Positions 9,251 through 17,552 of a stretch of DNA of 64,000 nt are shown here, piece after piece (positions within the stretch are counted from its first letter, which is position 1; each line of letters begins with the position of its first letter). The notes beneath the pieces were generated by a model. That model did not search any database and had not been told where the DNA came from. It saw nothing but the letters and a program-made list of their open reading frames with translations. The translations under genes and the position numbers were made by a program. This stretch comes from Riemerella anatipestifer_E. GTDB taxonomy: Bacteria > Bacteroidota > Bacteroidia > Flavobacteriales > Weeksellaceae. The stretch covers positions 52,756 to 116,755 of the forward strand of contig NZ_LEKU01000022.1 of assembly GCF_009932355.1 (NCBI RefSeq), read 5' to 3'.

Positions 9251-10198
9251 ATGAACCGTAAAGATTTTATAAAAACAATAGGAGGTGGGACTTTAGCACT
9301 ATCATTAGTACCTAATACTTTCTTGGCTAATACCACGCTATTCAATAGTTCAGATAAAAAAATAACAATTCTTCATACTAATGACCAACACAGTAGAATA
9401 GAACCTTTTGATGCTAATTATACAAGAAATCCTAATCAAGGAGGTTTTGCAAGGCGAGCTCATTTGGTAAAAGAAATTAGACAACAGGAACGAAATGTAT
9501 TGCTATTGGATAGTGGTGATATTTTTCAAGGGACACCTTATTTTAATATGTTTGGTGGAGAGTTAGAGTTTAAACTGATGTCTATGATGGGGTATGATGC
9601 CGCTACGATGGGTAACCACGATTTTGATAATGGCTTAGAAGGGTTTTTAAAGGCTTTGCCTAATGCTAAATTTCCGTTTATATGCTCTAACTATGATTTT
9701 AAAAACACTATACTAGACGGAAAAACGCAACCGTATAAAATTTTTAATAAAGACGGAATCAGAATTGGGATTTTCGGAGTAGGTATAGAGCTAGAAGGGC
9801 TTGTAGGTAAAAAACAGTATAAAGAAACTGTTTGGCATCACCCTGTAGAAATAGCTCAGCAATACGCTGATATGCTTAGAAATGAAAAGAAATGTGATTT
9901 GGTAATCTGCTTGTCTCATATTGGGTATTCTTACAAAGGAGAGCATACTAATAAAATATGTGATGTAGAATTGGCTCAAAAAACCGATAATATAGATTTA
10001 ATTTTAGGAGGACATACGCATACTTTTTTACCAGAACCACAGTCTTTTATCAATAGAAAAGGAAATAAAGTTTTGGTAAATCAAGTAGGTTGGGCTGGTC
10101 TATTGTTAGGAAGAATAGACTTCTATTTTGATAGCCAAAAGAAAATTAAAAATATAGCTTGGAACAACCAAGTGATAGATGATAAGATAATGGTTTAA
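9251..10198 (+). CDS. 5'-nucleotidase metallophosphoesterase domain protein
   Basis: A 315-residue calcineurin-like phosphoesterase, the catalytic N-terminal half of a UshA-type nucleotidase. Metal ligands are visible in ILHTNDQHSRIEP (Asp45, His47), LLLDSGDIFQGTPYF (Asp90), MGNHDFD (Asn122, His123), CLSHIGYS and LGGHTHTF. The N-terminus MNRKDFIKTIGGGTLALSLV looks like an export signal with an RK pair, similar to the GMC enzyme upstream. It should hydrolyse periplasmic nucleotides together with the preceding C-terminal-domain protein. The domain order is inverted on the chromosome relative to a single-chain enzyme. Confidence 0.9.
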   Translation: MNRKDFIKTIGGGTLALSLVPNTFLANTTLFNSSDKKITILHTNDQHSRIEPFDANYTRNPNQGGFARRAHLVKEIRQQERNVLLLDSGDIFQGTPYFNMFGGELEFKLMSMMGYDAATMGNHDFDNGLEGFLKALPNAKFPFICSNYDFKNTILDGKTQPYKIFNKDGIRIGIFGVGIELEGLVGKKQYKETVWHHPVEIAQQYADMLRNEKKCDLVICLSHIGYSYKGEHTNKICDVELAQKTDNIDLILGGHTHTFLPEPQSFINRKGNKVLVNQVGWAGLLLGRIDFYFDSQKKIKNIAWNNQVIDDKIMV

Positions 10199-10199
10199 G

Positions 10200-12434
10200 A
10201 TGAAGAAAATATTTTCGCTTTTAGTATTTGGTGTGAGCTTTTTAGTATTAGCTCAGGAGAGCAAATGGCAAGATTTGTTTTCATATAACTATATTGTTAA
10301 AATAGAACAAGATGGAACAGAGCTTATTACAGCTACTAAAAGCGGTTTATTTTATTATAATGTAGCTTCAGGAGAGATTAGAAAATTGTCAAAAGCTAAT
10401 GGGCTTCATGAGGTTGGTATTACAGCGTTTGACTATAATCCCGATACTAAAATAGGATTGATAGGCTATGAAACAGGAGCTTTAGATATTGTTACACCTA
10501 ATGGAGTAACTTTAACTGTAGATATTCCTATAGCAAGAAGCTATCAAGGTTCAAAAAAAATCAATCACATTTTTATAAAAGATAATCTAGCGATAATTTC
10601 GGCAGGTTATGGGGTTTCTATCTTTAATTTGGATAAGAAAGAGTTTGGAGAAACCGTGTTTTTTCAGGAGGGAACTAACTTTATTGCTTCTAATGAAGCG
10701 TTTGTAAAAGATAATGTAGTATATGCAGCTACTAATCAGGGGTTATACTCACATAAAATTGACCTAGAGTTTCCAATTTATTCTACATGGCAGAAACTTA
10801 ATGCACTTAATTTATCACAGTCTGATACTAATGGGCAGAATTATTTAGTTGCTACAAAAACAGAGGTTTATTTAGGAGATGCTTTTCAGCGTTTGCCGTA
10901 TTTTTTTACTGATGTTAAAGATGTGGTATGGCAAGCTAATGGTTTCTTAGTTTGTGATGTAAATAAAATTTATCAGTTTTCTACTGACGGTAGTTTACAA
11001 AGCACATATGATTTCTCATCTTACCAGCTTACAACAGGAACTTTATATAATGGGAAGTTATTTGCAGGAAGTGCTTTTTCAGGTATTCTAGATCAAAATT
11101 ATACTAGTGTAAAACCTGACGGACCGTACAGTAATATAGCTTCTAAAATGACTCTTGTTGATGATAAAATATGGGTAGCTACGGGTAAAAAGGGGAGTTA
11201 TTATCAGGCAATTTATGATAATAATTTAGGATATTATTACTACAACGGAACACATTGGGAGTATCCACAATATTTTTTAGATAATCCACAATTAGCCTTT
11301 AATATTTTAGATGTTGCTGTTAACCCTTCTAACTTAAGCGAAATCTATTTTACCAATTATGCCCAAAGAGATTCTAAAGGTGTTTATAAAATGATTGATA
11401 ACAAGTTTTCAAGAGTTTTTAACACTTCTAGTGCTCAGTGGTATAATGTTCCAGAGTATCTAGCCTTTGATAAAAATAATAATCTCTTTGCTACTTTTTC
11501 CTTTTTTGAAGGAGATGTAAATTTCGTGGGAATGTACTTTATTTCACAAGATGGTTCTAGATTTGAAACTATAAAAACAGCAAATATCAAACAAAATTCC
11601 TCTGGTATATTAGCATTTAATGATAGACTTTTCATAGGTGGACCTAGAGTATCAGAGGGTGGTCTGTTAATTTATTATTTTAATAACACGCCTACTCGTT
11701 TTGATGATGATTTAAAACAAATTTTGAGAGTTGAAGAAGGTTTGCCTTCAGCATCAGTAACAGCTATGGCGATGGATAAAAACAATAGTCTATGGTTAGG
11801 TTCTACAACCGGACTTAGAATTCTTCCGAGTGCCTTGAGCGATTTGTACGGAACTAAAGTAAAAGTAAGTCCTATAGTTATTACTCAAAATGGCATAGCG
11901 GAAGAACTTTTTAAAGATGCAGAAATTTTGAGTATAGCGGTAGATTCTGGTAATAATAAATGGGTATCTGTAAATGGAGGAGGTGTGTTCTTTCTAAGTG
12001 CTGATGGACAGAAGGTTTACAATCATTTTACCAAAGCTAATTCTCCTCTTCCTTCGGACGAAGTTACAGATATTAAAATAAACGATAAAACAGGACAGGT
12101 TTATTTTGCAACTAGTAATGGTATAGTGGTTTATAAAGGCGATGTAGCTAATGTAACCTCAAAATTTGGGGAAGTAGTAGTTTATCCTAACCCTGTGGTT
12201 TATAGCCAATTTAAGGGAAGTGTGAAAATAAAAGGACTGGCTGAAAAAACCAATATTCGTATTACAGATGCTGCGGGTAATTCAATTCATCAAGCGGTTT
12301 CTAGAAACGGTTATTACGAGTGGAATTTACAAAATCAAAGAGGTTCTCGTGTGGCTTCAGGAATTTATTTTGTATTGATGACTAATGAAGACGGCACAGA
12401 TAAAGCAACAGCGAAAATAGCAGTGGTTAATTAA
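10200..12434 (+). CDS. porZ: Type IX secretion system protein PorZ
   Basis: A 744-residue exported protein. Residues 1-18 are a signal peptide ending in LVLAQ. The main part (about 25-655) consists of two-component-regulator-type beta-propeller repeats (for example NNSLWLGSTTGLRILP, NNKWVSVNGGGVFFLS). Residues from about 660 form a T9SS C-terminal sorting-like domain starting at VVVYPNPVV and ending in a short hydrophobic strand. PorZ is an outer-surface part of the T9SS attachment complex that hands anionic lipopolysaccharide to the sortase. Only one base separates it from the upstream gene, so translation is probably coupled. It implies a complete T9SS elsewhere in the genome. Confidence 0.85.
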   Translation: MKKIFSLLVFGVSFLVLAQESKWQDLFSYNYIVKIEQDGTELITATKSGLFYYNVASGEIRKLSKANGLHEVGITAFDYNPDTKIGLIGYETGALDIVTPNGVTLTVDIPIARSYQGSKKINHIFIKDNLAIISAGYGVSIFNLDKKEFGETVFFQEGTNFIASNEAFVKDNVVYAATNQGLYSHKIDLEFPIYSTWQKLNALNLSQSDTNGQNYLVATKTEVYLGDAFQRLPYFFTDVKDVVWQANGFLVCDVNKIYQFSTDGSLQSTYDFSSYQLTTGTLYNGKLFAGSAFSGILDQNYTSVKPDGPYSNIASKMTLVDDKIWVATGKKGSYYQAIYDNNLGYYYYNGTHWEYPQYFLDNPQLAFNILDVAVNPSNLSEIYFTNYAQRDSKGVYKMIDNKFSRVFNTSSAQWYNVPEYLAFDKNNNLFATFSFFEGDVNFVGMYFISQDGSRFETIKTANIKQNSSGILAFNDRLFIGGPRVSEGGLLIYYFNNTPTRFDDDLKQILRVEEGLPSASVTAMAMDKNNSLWLGSTTGLRILPSALSDLYGTKVKVSPIVITQNGIAEELFKDAEILSIAVDSGNNKWVSVNGGGVFFLSADGQKVYNHFTKANSPLPSDEVTDIKINDKTGQVYFATSNGIVVYKGDVANVTSKFGEVVVYPNPVVYSQFKGSVKIKGLAEKTNIRITDAAGNSIHQAVSRNGYYEWNLQNQRGSRVASGIYFVLMTNEDGTDKATAKIAVVN

Positions 12435-12445
12435 ATACACTAAAA

Positions 12446-13123
12446 TTGCAATCTTTACAAGGGTTTATACTATCTTATACTAAATATAACGACTCTGGAG
12501 CTGTGCTTCGTATTTTAGAAAGAGAAGCGGGTATTCAGTCTTACTTTGTTAAGAATATTTATCTAGCTCGGAATAAGCAGAAAGTGTATCTTATGCCTTT
12601 AATAGGGGTGGATTTTAATGTTTCCAAAACTAAAAGTGGAGCATTACCATTGGTAAACCAAATTTCTCTTTCAGAAATATCAAAGATGATAGATTTCACT
12701 TTGGTTAATAATGCTCAAATGACTCTTTTAGCAGAGTTTATTCTAAAAACTGTTCCTTATGAAGTTGTGGAAGATAGTCTTTATAAGTGTGTGGAAGAGT
12801 TTTATATCAATATGGACAATAAAAACGCACTGATATTTTCCATTTATTCCATAATAAAGAATATTGGTTATGGATTTTTATTTACAGAAGGTACTTTCTT
12901 TGATTTAAAAAATGGATGTTTTCAAGAGGTGGAGAATGAGTTTACTGTCAATAGACCTTTGTCGGATATATTAAAAAATATAGAAAGCTTGATGTTTGTT
13001 AAAACTCCGATAGATGCTAGTGAAAGGAGAGATATAATAGATGTTCTAATGAGATATTGTAAGTATCATATTCCTGAATTTAGTGAGCCTAAATCGTTGG
13101 ATATTTTTAGAGAGGTTTTTTAA
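12446..13123 (+). CDS. recO: DNA repair protein RecO
   Basis: Recombination mediator that anneals single strands and loads RecA with RecR in the RecF pathway. It has 225 residues. The N-terminal OB fold starts LQSLQGFILSYTKYNDSGAVLRI and is followed by the helical RecO C-terminal domain. The start must be TTG: in this frame the nearest upstream codon of note is the TAA at 12428, and no ATG or GTG lies between. It is 11 bases after porZ. The zinc-binding cysteines of some RecO proteins are not obvious here. recF is also in this window. Confidence 0.9.
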   Translation: MQSLQGFILSYTKYNDSGAVLRILEREAGIQSYFVKNIYLARNKQKVYLMPLIGVDFNVSKTKSGALPLVNQISLSEISKMIDFTLVNNAQMTLLAEFILKTVPYEVVEDSLYKCVEEFYINMDNKNALIFSIYSIIKNIGYGFLFTEGTFFDLKNGCFQEVENEFTVNRPLSDILKNIESLMFVKTPIDASERRDIIDVLMRYCKYHIPEFSEPKSLDIFREVF

Positions 13124-13149
13124 ACCAAGAGGTAATCATAAAAATAAAA

Positions 13150-13176
13150 AAAAGGATGATAAATTATCATCCTTTT
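13150..13176. terminator. Bidirectional terminator between recO and tRNA-fMet
   Basis: A perfect 11-bp stem (13150-13160 with 13166-13176, AAAAGGATGAT/ATCATCCTTTT) with a five-base loop. The arms carry A and T runs, so it can end transcription from recO on the plus strand and from the tRNA on the minus strand. Confidence 0.85.
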
Positions 13177-13184
13177 CTAAGTAG

Positions 13185-13257
13185 TAGCGGGGACACGACT
13201 CGAACGTGCGACCTCAGGGTTATGAGCCCTGCGAGCTACCTACTGCTCCACCCCGCG
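13185..13257 (-). tRNA. Initiator tRNA-Met (anticodon CAT)
   Basis: A 73-base cloverleaf reading from 13257 downwards. The acceptor stem begins CGCGGGG, the D arm is GAGC/GCTC, the anticodon loop is CTCATAA, and the T arm has TTCGAGT. The anticodon stem ends in three G:C pairs (GGG/CCC) and position 1-72 is mismatched (C1, U72); both are hallmarks of the initiator. The 3' CCA is not encoded. It has its own promoter immediately upstream and a terminator downstream. Confidence 0.96.
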
Positions 13258-13268
13258 ATATTGTGGTG

Positions 13269-13299
13269 CAAATATACGACGATTTTTTTATTTACCAAA
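13269..13299 (-). promoter_or_regulatory. Promoter of tRNA-fMet
   Basis: On the minus strand: TTTG (13299-13296), a 19-base spacer and TATATTTG (13276-13269). This is a textbook Bacteroidota promoter, with the -7 box about 11 bases before the mature tRNA 5' end. Confidence 0.85.
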
Positions 13300-13394
13300 A
13301 AAATAGAGTTGAAATATTTTTATTTTTTGTAACTAATTGATTAGTAGTTTTATTTTTTTGTATTCTTACTTAATTACTGATAGAGAAGAGGTGG

Positions 13395-13955
13395 TTAAAG
13401 CTTTTTAGGTCTACTCGCATAAAGTGCTAAACTCCCAAAAAAGCCACCTAAGAGAAAACCTACCATTGCTCCGTAAATAATATCTAGTGGATAATGAACT
13501 CCTAAATAAATTCTACTATAAGCTACAAAAGATGCCCAAGCAAACACCATTAAACCGAAAAATCTAATCTTTTTTGAAAAAAGAAGATTCATAAAAGAAG
13601 CTATAAAGAAGCTGTTAGAAGCGTGTGCTGAATAAAAACCAAAAGGCCCACCGCATTTTACTTCTCTTACTAATCCCTCTAAGAGTGGTTCATGACACGG
13701 ACGAAATCTATGAACTCCTATTTTAAAAATATTAGCAATCTGGTCGGAAGTAATAATTCCTAGAGTAATAAATAGAAGGATATAAATGACTTTTTTCTTC
13801 TCGTAGTTTTTTATTATGAGATATAAAAATATAAAATAGAGAGGCAACCAAGTAAGTTTGCCTGATACCATAACCCAAAAGGTGTCAAAATAGGTATTAC
13901 CTAATCCATTTAGATAAAGAAAGAGAGATTGGTCAAGCTCTATGATTTTGTGCAT
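13395..13955 (-). CDS. PAP2-family membrane phosphatase
   Basis: Integral membrane lipid phosphatase of the type 2 phosphatidic acid phosphatase superfamily, 186 residues with five to six hydrophobic segments. The three phosphatase signatures are present: KIGVHRFRPCHEP (C1), YSAHASNSFF (C2, with the catalytic histidine) and SRIYLGVHYPLDI (C3). Likely substrates are undecaprenyl diphosphate, phosphatidylglycerophosphate or lipid A phosphate; sequence alone does not decide. It is six bases downstream of the TatA-like gene and probably shares its transcript. Confidence 0.88.
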   Translation of the reverse strand: MHKIIELDQSLFLYLNGLGNTYFDTFWVMVSGKLTWLPLYFIFLYLIIKNYEKKKVIYILLFITLGIITSDQIANIFKIGVHRFRPCHEPLLEGLVREVKCGGPFGFYSAHASNSFFIASFMNLLFSKKIRFFGLMVFAWASFVAYSRIYLGVHYPLDIIYGAMVGFLLGGFFGSLALYASRPKKL

Positions 13956-13961
13956 ATTACT

Positions 13962-14303
13962 CTATCTGCTTACAGGCCCTTCGTGAGCGTCGTCTAGTTG
14001 TGATACACTAGGTTTTTTATCTAGATTTACAATATCGTTGGTCGCTTCGGTAAGGTCTTTCTTAATATCGTTCAAAGGATTTATCTCCTGTACGGATTGT
14101 TTTACCTGCTCAATTTCCTTTTTTATTTCAGAGACAGGGTTGTCCGTCTCCTTCATTATTTCGGTTTTGATGTCCTCCATTGCAGACTTCATCTTTCTAA
14201 CACCTTCACCTAACCCACGAGCTATTTCTGGGATCTTTTTAGGTCCAAAAAGCACTAATACTACTAGTACTATTACTAACATTTCACTAAAACTAAAATC
14301 CAT
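13962..14303 (-). CDS. tatA: Twin-arginine translocase subunit, TatA/TatB type
   Basis: A 113-residue membrane protein with one N-terminal transmembrane helix (residues 7-20), the hinge motif FGPKKIPEIARGLGEG, an amphipathic helix and a long charged, coiled-coil-prone tail. This is the TatA/TatB architecture that forms or recruits the pore for folded proteins carrying RR signals. The tail is longer than in many TatA proteins, so TatB-like function is possible. tatC is not in the window. The exported GMC and phosphoesterase proteins near 7-10 kb have Tat-like N-termini. Confidence 0.85.
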   Translation of the reverse strand: MDFSFSEMLVIVLVVLVLFGPKKIPEIARGLGEGVRKMKSAMEDIKTEIMKETDNPVSEIKKEIEQVKQSVQEINPLNDIKKDLTEATNDIVNLDKKPSVSQLDDAHEGPVSR

Positions 14304-14340
14304 TCTGCTAAATTACAAATAAAAGTATGAAACGAAAAAA

Positions 14341-15558
14341 TTATTTTTTATTTTTATAAAATCCACGATAAACTATATAGGTGCTAACACTCATCAAAAT
14401 AAATCCAACAAAGAAAGGAGCACCAGCAAACCTAAAAGGTGCATCATTATGGGTGAAATAGTAAAAAATATTTGTCATCAATGGTGGACCAATAATACTC
14501 GTGAGGCTAATGATACTGGTGAGCGCTCCTTGTAGATCGCCTTGTTCACTGGCAGAAACTTTTGTGGAAATAACAGATTGTAATGAAGGTCCTGCAATCC
14601 CTCCGAGACAATAAATCCCAAGAATGGCAAACATCATCCAACTGCTTCCTGCAAATGAAAAGAGTAGCATTCCTATACTGTACATACCAATGCCATAGAA
14701 AATACTTCTTTCATTACCTATTTTAGGATTTATTTTTCTAAGTATAACGCCTTGTACCAAAGCTGTTAATCCACCCATTACCCCGAGTGAAATTCCTACG
14801 ATTGTTTCATTCCAGCTAAATCTGTAAATGCCAAAATAAGCCCAGTTGGTCTGTACTGCGTGAGAGGCAATGTAAACTAAAAACCAAGCTAAGATAAGGC
14901 TATATAATTCGGGGTGTTTTCTTAATTGTAGGAGAGAACCTATAGGGTTGGCTCTTTTCCAATTAAATTTTCGTCTGTGTTCTTTAGAAAGACTTTCGGG
15001 AAGTATAAAAAAGCCATATATGAAATTTATAAGACAAAGAATGCCTGCAGCCAAAAAGGGAATCCTAGCTCCAAATTGTCCCAAAATTCCACCAAGTACA
15101 GGACCAATAATGAAACCAAGTCCAAATGCAGCTCCAATAATACCAAAATTTTTTGAGCGGTCTTGTTCGGTGCTAATGTCTGCAATATAAGCACTAGCAG
15201 TTGTGATACTGGCTCCTGTGATACCAGACAGAAGTCGTCCTACAAACAACCACAAAATACTGGGAGCCCACGCTTGTAGAAAAAAGTTTGCTGAAAAACC
15301 TAATAGGGAGAATAGGATAACAGGACGTCGTCCAAATTGGTCACTCAAATTACCTAATACTGGAGCAAAAATAAATTGCATAACCGCATAAGCGAAACTC
15401 AACCACCCTCCATACTTAGAAGCAAGACTAATATCTCCATTGATGAGTTCCTCTATCAATTTGGGTACTACTGGTATAATGATGCCCCAGCCTGTAATGT
15501 CTATAAGGAGAGTAATAAAAATAAAACTGATAGCTGCAGACTTATGAGGCTTTTCCAT
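14341..15558 (-). CDS. MFS drug exporter, TCR/Tet family
   Basis: A 405-residue, 12-helix major facilitator protein of the tetracycline-efflux-like (DHA1) group. Motif A appears as GNLSDQFGRRPVI (about 68-80), and the antiporter motif C as GAAFGLGFIIGPVLGG (about 141-156). The N-terminus LLIDITGWGIIIPVVP matches the family. It lies on the minus strand upstream of tatA and the PAP2 gene and may head that transcript. The substrate is unknown: many chromosomal relatives in this family do not confer tetracycline resistance. No adjacent TetR-type repressor is seen. Confidence 0.85.
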   Translation of the reverse strand: MEKPHKSAAISFIFITLLIDITGWGIIIPVVPKLIEELINGDISLASKYGGWLSFAYAVMQFIFAPVLGNLSDQFGRRPVILFSLLGFSANFFLQAWAPSILWLFVGRLLSGITGASITTASAYIADISTEQDRSKNFGIIGAAFGLGFIIGPVLGGILGQFGARIPFLAAGILCLINFIYGFFILPESLSKEHRRKFNWKRANPIGSLLQLRKHPELYSLILAWFLVYIASHAVQTNWAYFGIYRFSWNETIVGISLGVMGGLTALVQGVILRKINPKIGNERSIFYGIGMYSIGMLLFSFAGSSWMMFAILGIYCLGGIAGPSLQSVISTKVSASEQGDLQGALTSIISLTSIIGPPLMTNIFYYFTHNDAPFRFAGAPFFVGFILMSVSTYIVYRGFYKNKK

Positions 15559-15575
15559 ATTATCAAAATAAGGGG

Positions 15576-15609
15576 CAAAATTAAATAAAAATTGCCATCA
15601 AAAATCAAA
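15576..15609 (-). promoter_or_regulatory. Putative promoter of the MFS gene
   Basis: On the minus strand: TTTG (15609-15606), a 22-base spacer and TAATTTTG (15583-15576), 18 bases before the MFS start codon. The spacer is at the upper end of the accepted range. Confidence 0.5.
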
Positions 15610-15656
15610 ATGTAATGGTTATTATTTTAAGTAGGTGTTTGTGTTGAATTATTTTT

Positions 15657-15687
15657 TTTGGAATCATTGTGTAATAGACTATTTTTG
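15657..15687 (+). promoter_or_regulatory. Promoter of the AtpI-like gene
   Basis: TTTG (15657-15660), a 19-base spacer and TATTTTTG (15680-15687). The -7 box ends only four bases before the ATG at 15692, so the transcript would begin at or within a few bases of the start codon. Confidence 0.65.
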
Positions 15688-15691
15688 TCGA

Positions 15692-16060
15692 ATGAAATAT
15701 TCGCGTCAAATTTTACTATCTATTCTAGTATATTGTATAGTAGTTGTTTTTGGTATTCTTGGACAATCTCTATTGTTTCAATATCCGTTGTCGTTACATT
15801 TTTTGATTGCTTTTCTACATTTTTTAGGTCTTATAACGGTAGGAGGGGTTGGTCTGTTTAAAAAGGATATTATGGGATTTGTCTACATGGCATTTATGAT
15901 ACTGAAAATGGGTGCTTTTTTATATCTTTTTTATGTTTTTCCTGACCTGAAAAAACAACTTATGGTATCTGTGGGGCTTTATTTTTTCTATCTTTTAATA
16001 GAAACAGTTTTGATAATCAGTCTAATTTCTAAAAATCTTAAAAGCCAACAAAAATCATGA
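15692..16060 (+). CDS. Small membrane protein at head of ATP synthase operon (AtpI-like)
   Basis: A 122-residue protein with four hydrophobic segments (about residues 6-25, 30-50, 58-78, 88-110) and a short charged C-terminus. It resembles the small membrane proteins (AtpI-like; DUF6168 in flavobacteria) found directly before atpB, which are thought to assist c-ring assembly or ion supply. I chose the ATG at 15692 over a TTG further upstream because the extra 19 residues would be read from promoter sequence. Function is inferred from position and topology; no catalytic motif is visible. Confidence 0.65.
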   Translation: MKYSRQILLSILVYCIVVVFGILGQSLLFQYPLSLHFLIAFLHFLGLITVGGVGLFKKDIMGFVYMAFMILKMGAFLYLFYVFPDLKKQLMVSVGLYFFYLLIETVLIISLISKNLKSQQKS

Positions 16061-16078
16061 AATTTTAATTTTTTTTAA

Positions 16079-16110
16079 TTTGAAAATATAAAATCAATTT
16101 CCTACTTTTG
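16079..16110 (+). promoter_or_regulatory. Promoter of the atp operon
   Basis: TTTG (16079-16082), a 20-base spacer and TACTTTTG (16103-16110), 22 bases before the atpB ATG. It gives atpB and the following genes a start separate from the AtpI-like gene. Confidence 0.8.
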
Positions 16111-16132
16111 CAGAAATTATAAACTGAAGAAA

Positions 16133-17191
16133 ATGCACTTCAAGAGAGTTATTTTATTGTTGACCATTTTTATCATGGGTTGGGCTAACGCCTCTACCGA
16201 GACTAAACAACCTGGAGAGAAGTATAATCCAGTTCCAGACATTATGCATCACATCTCAGACTCCCACAGTTGGCATCTTTGGGGAGAGGGAGATAAAAGT
16301 ATCGGGTTTTCTTTACCTGTAATACTTTGGGATAATGGATTGAAGATTTTTTCTTCATCTCATTTTGGTCATCATGAGGATGAGGTAGCTCAAGTAGATG
16401 GTAACTACTATAAGTTATACCATAACAAAATATACAAAACTGATGCCAATGGTACTTTAGAGATGCATGATGGGCATCCTTCCAATGAAAGACCATTGGA
16501 TTTTTCTATAACTAAAAATGTAGCACAAACTTTATTAGCTGCAGTTTTACTAATTATTTTAGCTTTTGCTACTAAGTCTAGCTATACTTCTAATGGAGTT
16601 CCTAGAGGGATAGCTAAATTTTTGGAGCCTTTAGTGCTTTTCGTGAGAGATGATATTGCTTTAGAAAATATTGGGACTAAAAAGTATCTAAAGTACACAC
16701 CATATTTAGTAACGCTATTCTTATTTATATGGATTGTTAACTTACTTGGGCTTATCCCAGGTGCAGCCAATGTTTCAGGTAATATTGCCTTTACAATGGT
16801 GTTGGCAGTTCTTACATTTATTATAGTAACATTTAGTGGTAAAAAGACTTATTGGTCGCACATATTTGACCCACTAGGGAACAATATGCCATGGGCAGGT
16901 AAAGCTTTAGTTTATGTTATCTTGGTGCCAGTGGAGATTTTGGGTATGTTTACTAAGCCTTTTGCGTTGATGATTCGTCTTTTTGCGAATATGACGGCAG
17001 GGCACATCGTAATCTTGAGTTTAATTTCCCTTATATTCATTATGGAAACTTATGCTATTGCACCAGTTTCTATCATGCTAACTCTTTTTATAAACACATT
17101 AGAGTTATTGGTAGCAGCTTTGCAGGCATATATCTTTACACTGCTTACAGCTCTATTTATAGGAATGGCGGTAGAAGAAGGACATCATTAA
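16133..17191 (+). CDS. atpB: ATP synthase F0 subunit a
   Basis: Membrane stator subunit forming the proton half-channels of F1F0-ATP synthase. It has 352 residues, longer than the usual 270. An N-terminal signal-like helix and a histidine-rich periplasmic stretch (about 25-125) precede the five-helix core, as is normal in Bacteroidota. The essential arginine is in MIRLFANMTAGHI (about residue 282), and the last helices contain LELLVAALQAYIFTLLTALFIGMA. The histidine-rich insert is conspicuous but its role is unknown. First gene of atpBEFHAG. Confidence 0.96.
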   Translation: MHFKRVILLLTIFIMGWANASTETKQPGEKYNPVPDIMHHISDSHSWHLWGEGDKSIGFSLPVILWDNGLKIFSSSHFGHHEDEVAQVDGNYYKLYHNKIYKTDANGTLEMHDGHPSNERPLDFSITKNVAQTLLAAVLLIILAFATKSSYTSNGVPRGIAKFLEPLVLFVRDDIALENIGTKKYLKYTPYLVTLFLFIWIVNLLGLIPGAANVSGNIAFTMVLAVLTFIIVTFSGKKTYWSHIFDPLGNNMPWAGKALVYVILVPVEILGMFTKPFALMIRLFANMTAGHIVILSLISLIFIMETYAIAPVSIMLTLFINTLELLVAALQAYIFTLLTALFIGMAVEEGHH

Positions 17192-17246
17192 AATTAAGTT
17201 AAAGAAAATAAAAAATAATTAATATCAACCTTTTAAATTTAAAGTT

Positions 17247-17456
17247 ATGACAGGTAGTATCGCAGCAATCGGAGCTGGTTTAGCAGTTCTAGGTGTAGGA
17301 TTAGGAATTGGTAAAATTGGTGGTCACGCAATGGACGCTATTGCTAGACAGCCAGAACAATCAGGAAAAATCCAAACTGCAATGATTATCGCAGCGGCTC
17401 TTATCGAGGGTGCTGGTCTATTCGGTATCGTAGTAGCATTACTAGGAAACGGATAA
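17247..17456 (+). CDS. atpE: ATP synthase F0 subunit c
   Basis: A 69-residue hairpin of two transmembrane helices that oligomerises into the rotor ring. The polar loop RQPEQ lies at 34-38 and the ion-binding carboxylate is Glu54 in ALIEGAGLFGIV. The residues around Glu54 look like the proton-coupled rather than the sodium-coupled type. It is followed by a hairpin with a T-rich tail before atpF, a possible means of making extra copies of this high-stoichiometry subunit. Confidence 0.96.
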   Translation: MTGSIAAIGAGLAVLGVGLGIGKIGGHAMDAIARQPEQSGKIQTAMIIAAALIEGAGLFGIVVALLGNG

Positions 17457-17467
17457 TCTAAAAACTG

Positions 17468-17504
17468 AAAAGCGTACAGACGGTTGGTCTGTCGCTTTTC
17501 TTTT
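17468..17504 (+). terminator. Intra-operon attenuator between atpE and atpF
   Basis: A 13-bp stem pairs 17468-17481 with 17487-17499, with a one-base bulge at 17475 and a GGTTG loop, followed by a T-rich run. It has the form of an intrinsic terminator but sits inside the atp operon. Partial read-through would leave more atpBE than atpFHAG message. Confidence 0.65.
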
Positions 17505-17552
17505 GATTTTAAGAAAAATTAAATAACAATATAAATTAATATCTTAAATAAT

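Noticed and set aside
14341..15558. Acquired tetracycline-resistance gene
   Set aside because: No flanking mobile element or TetR-type repressor is seen and its composition is like the neighbours; only the family can be assigned.
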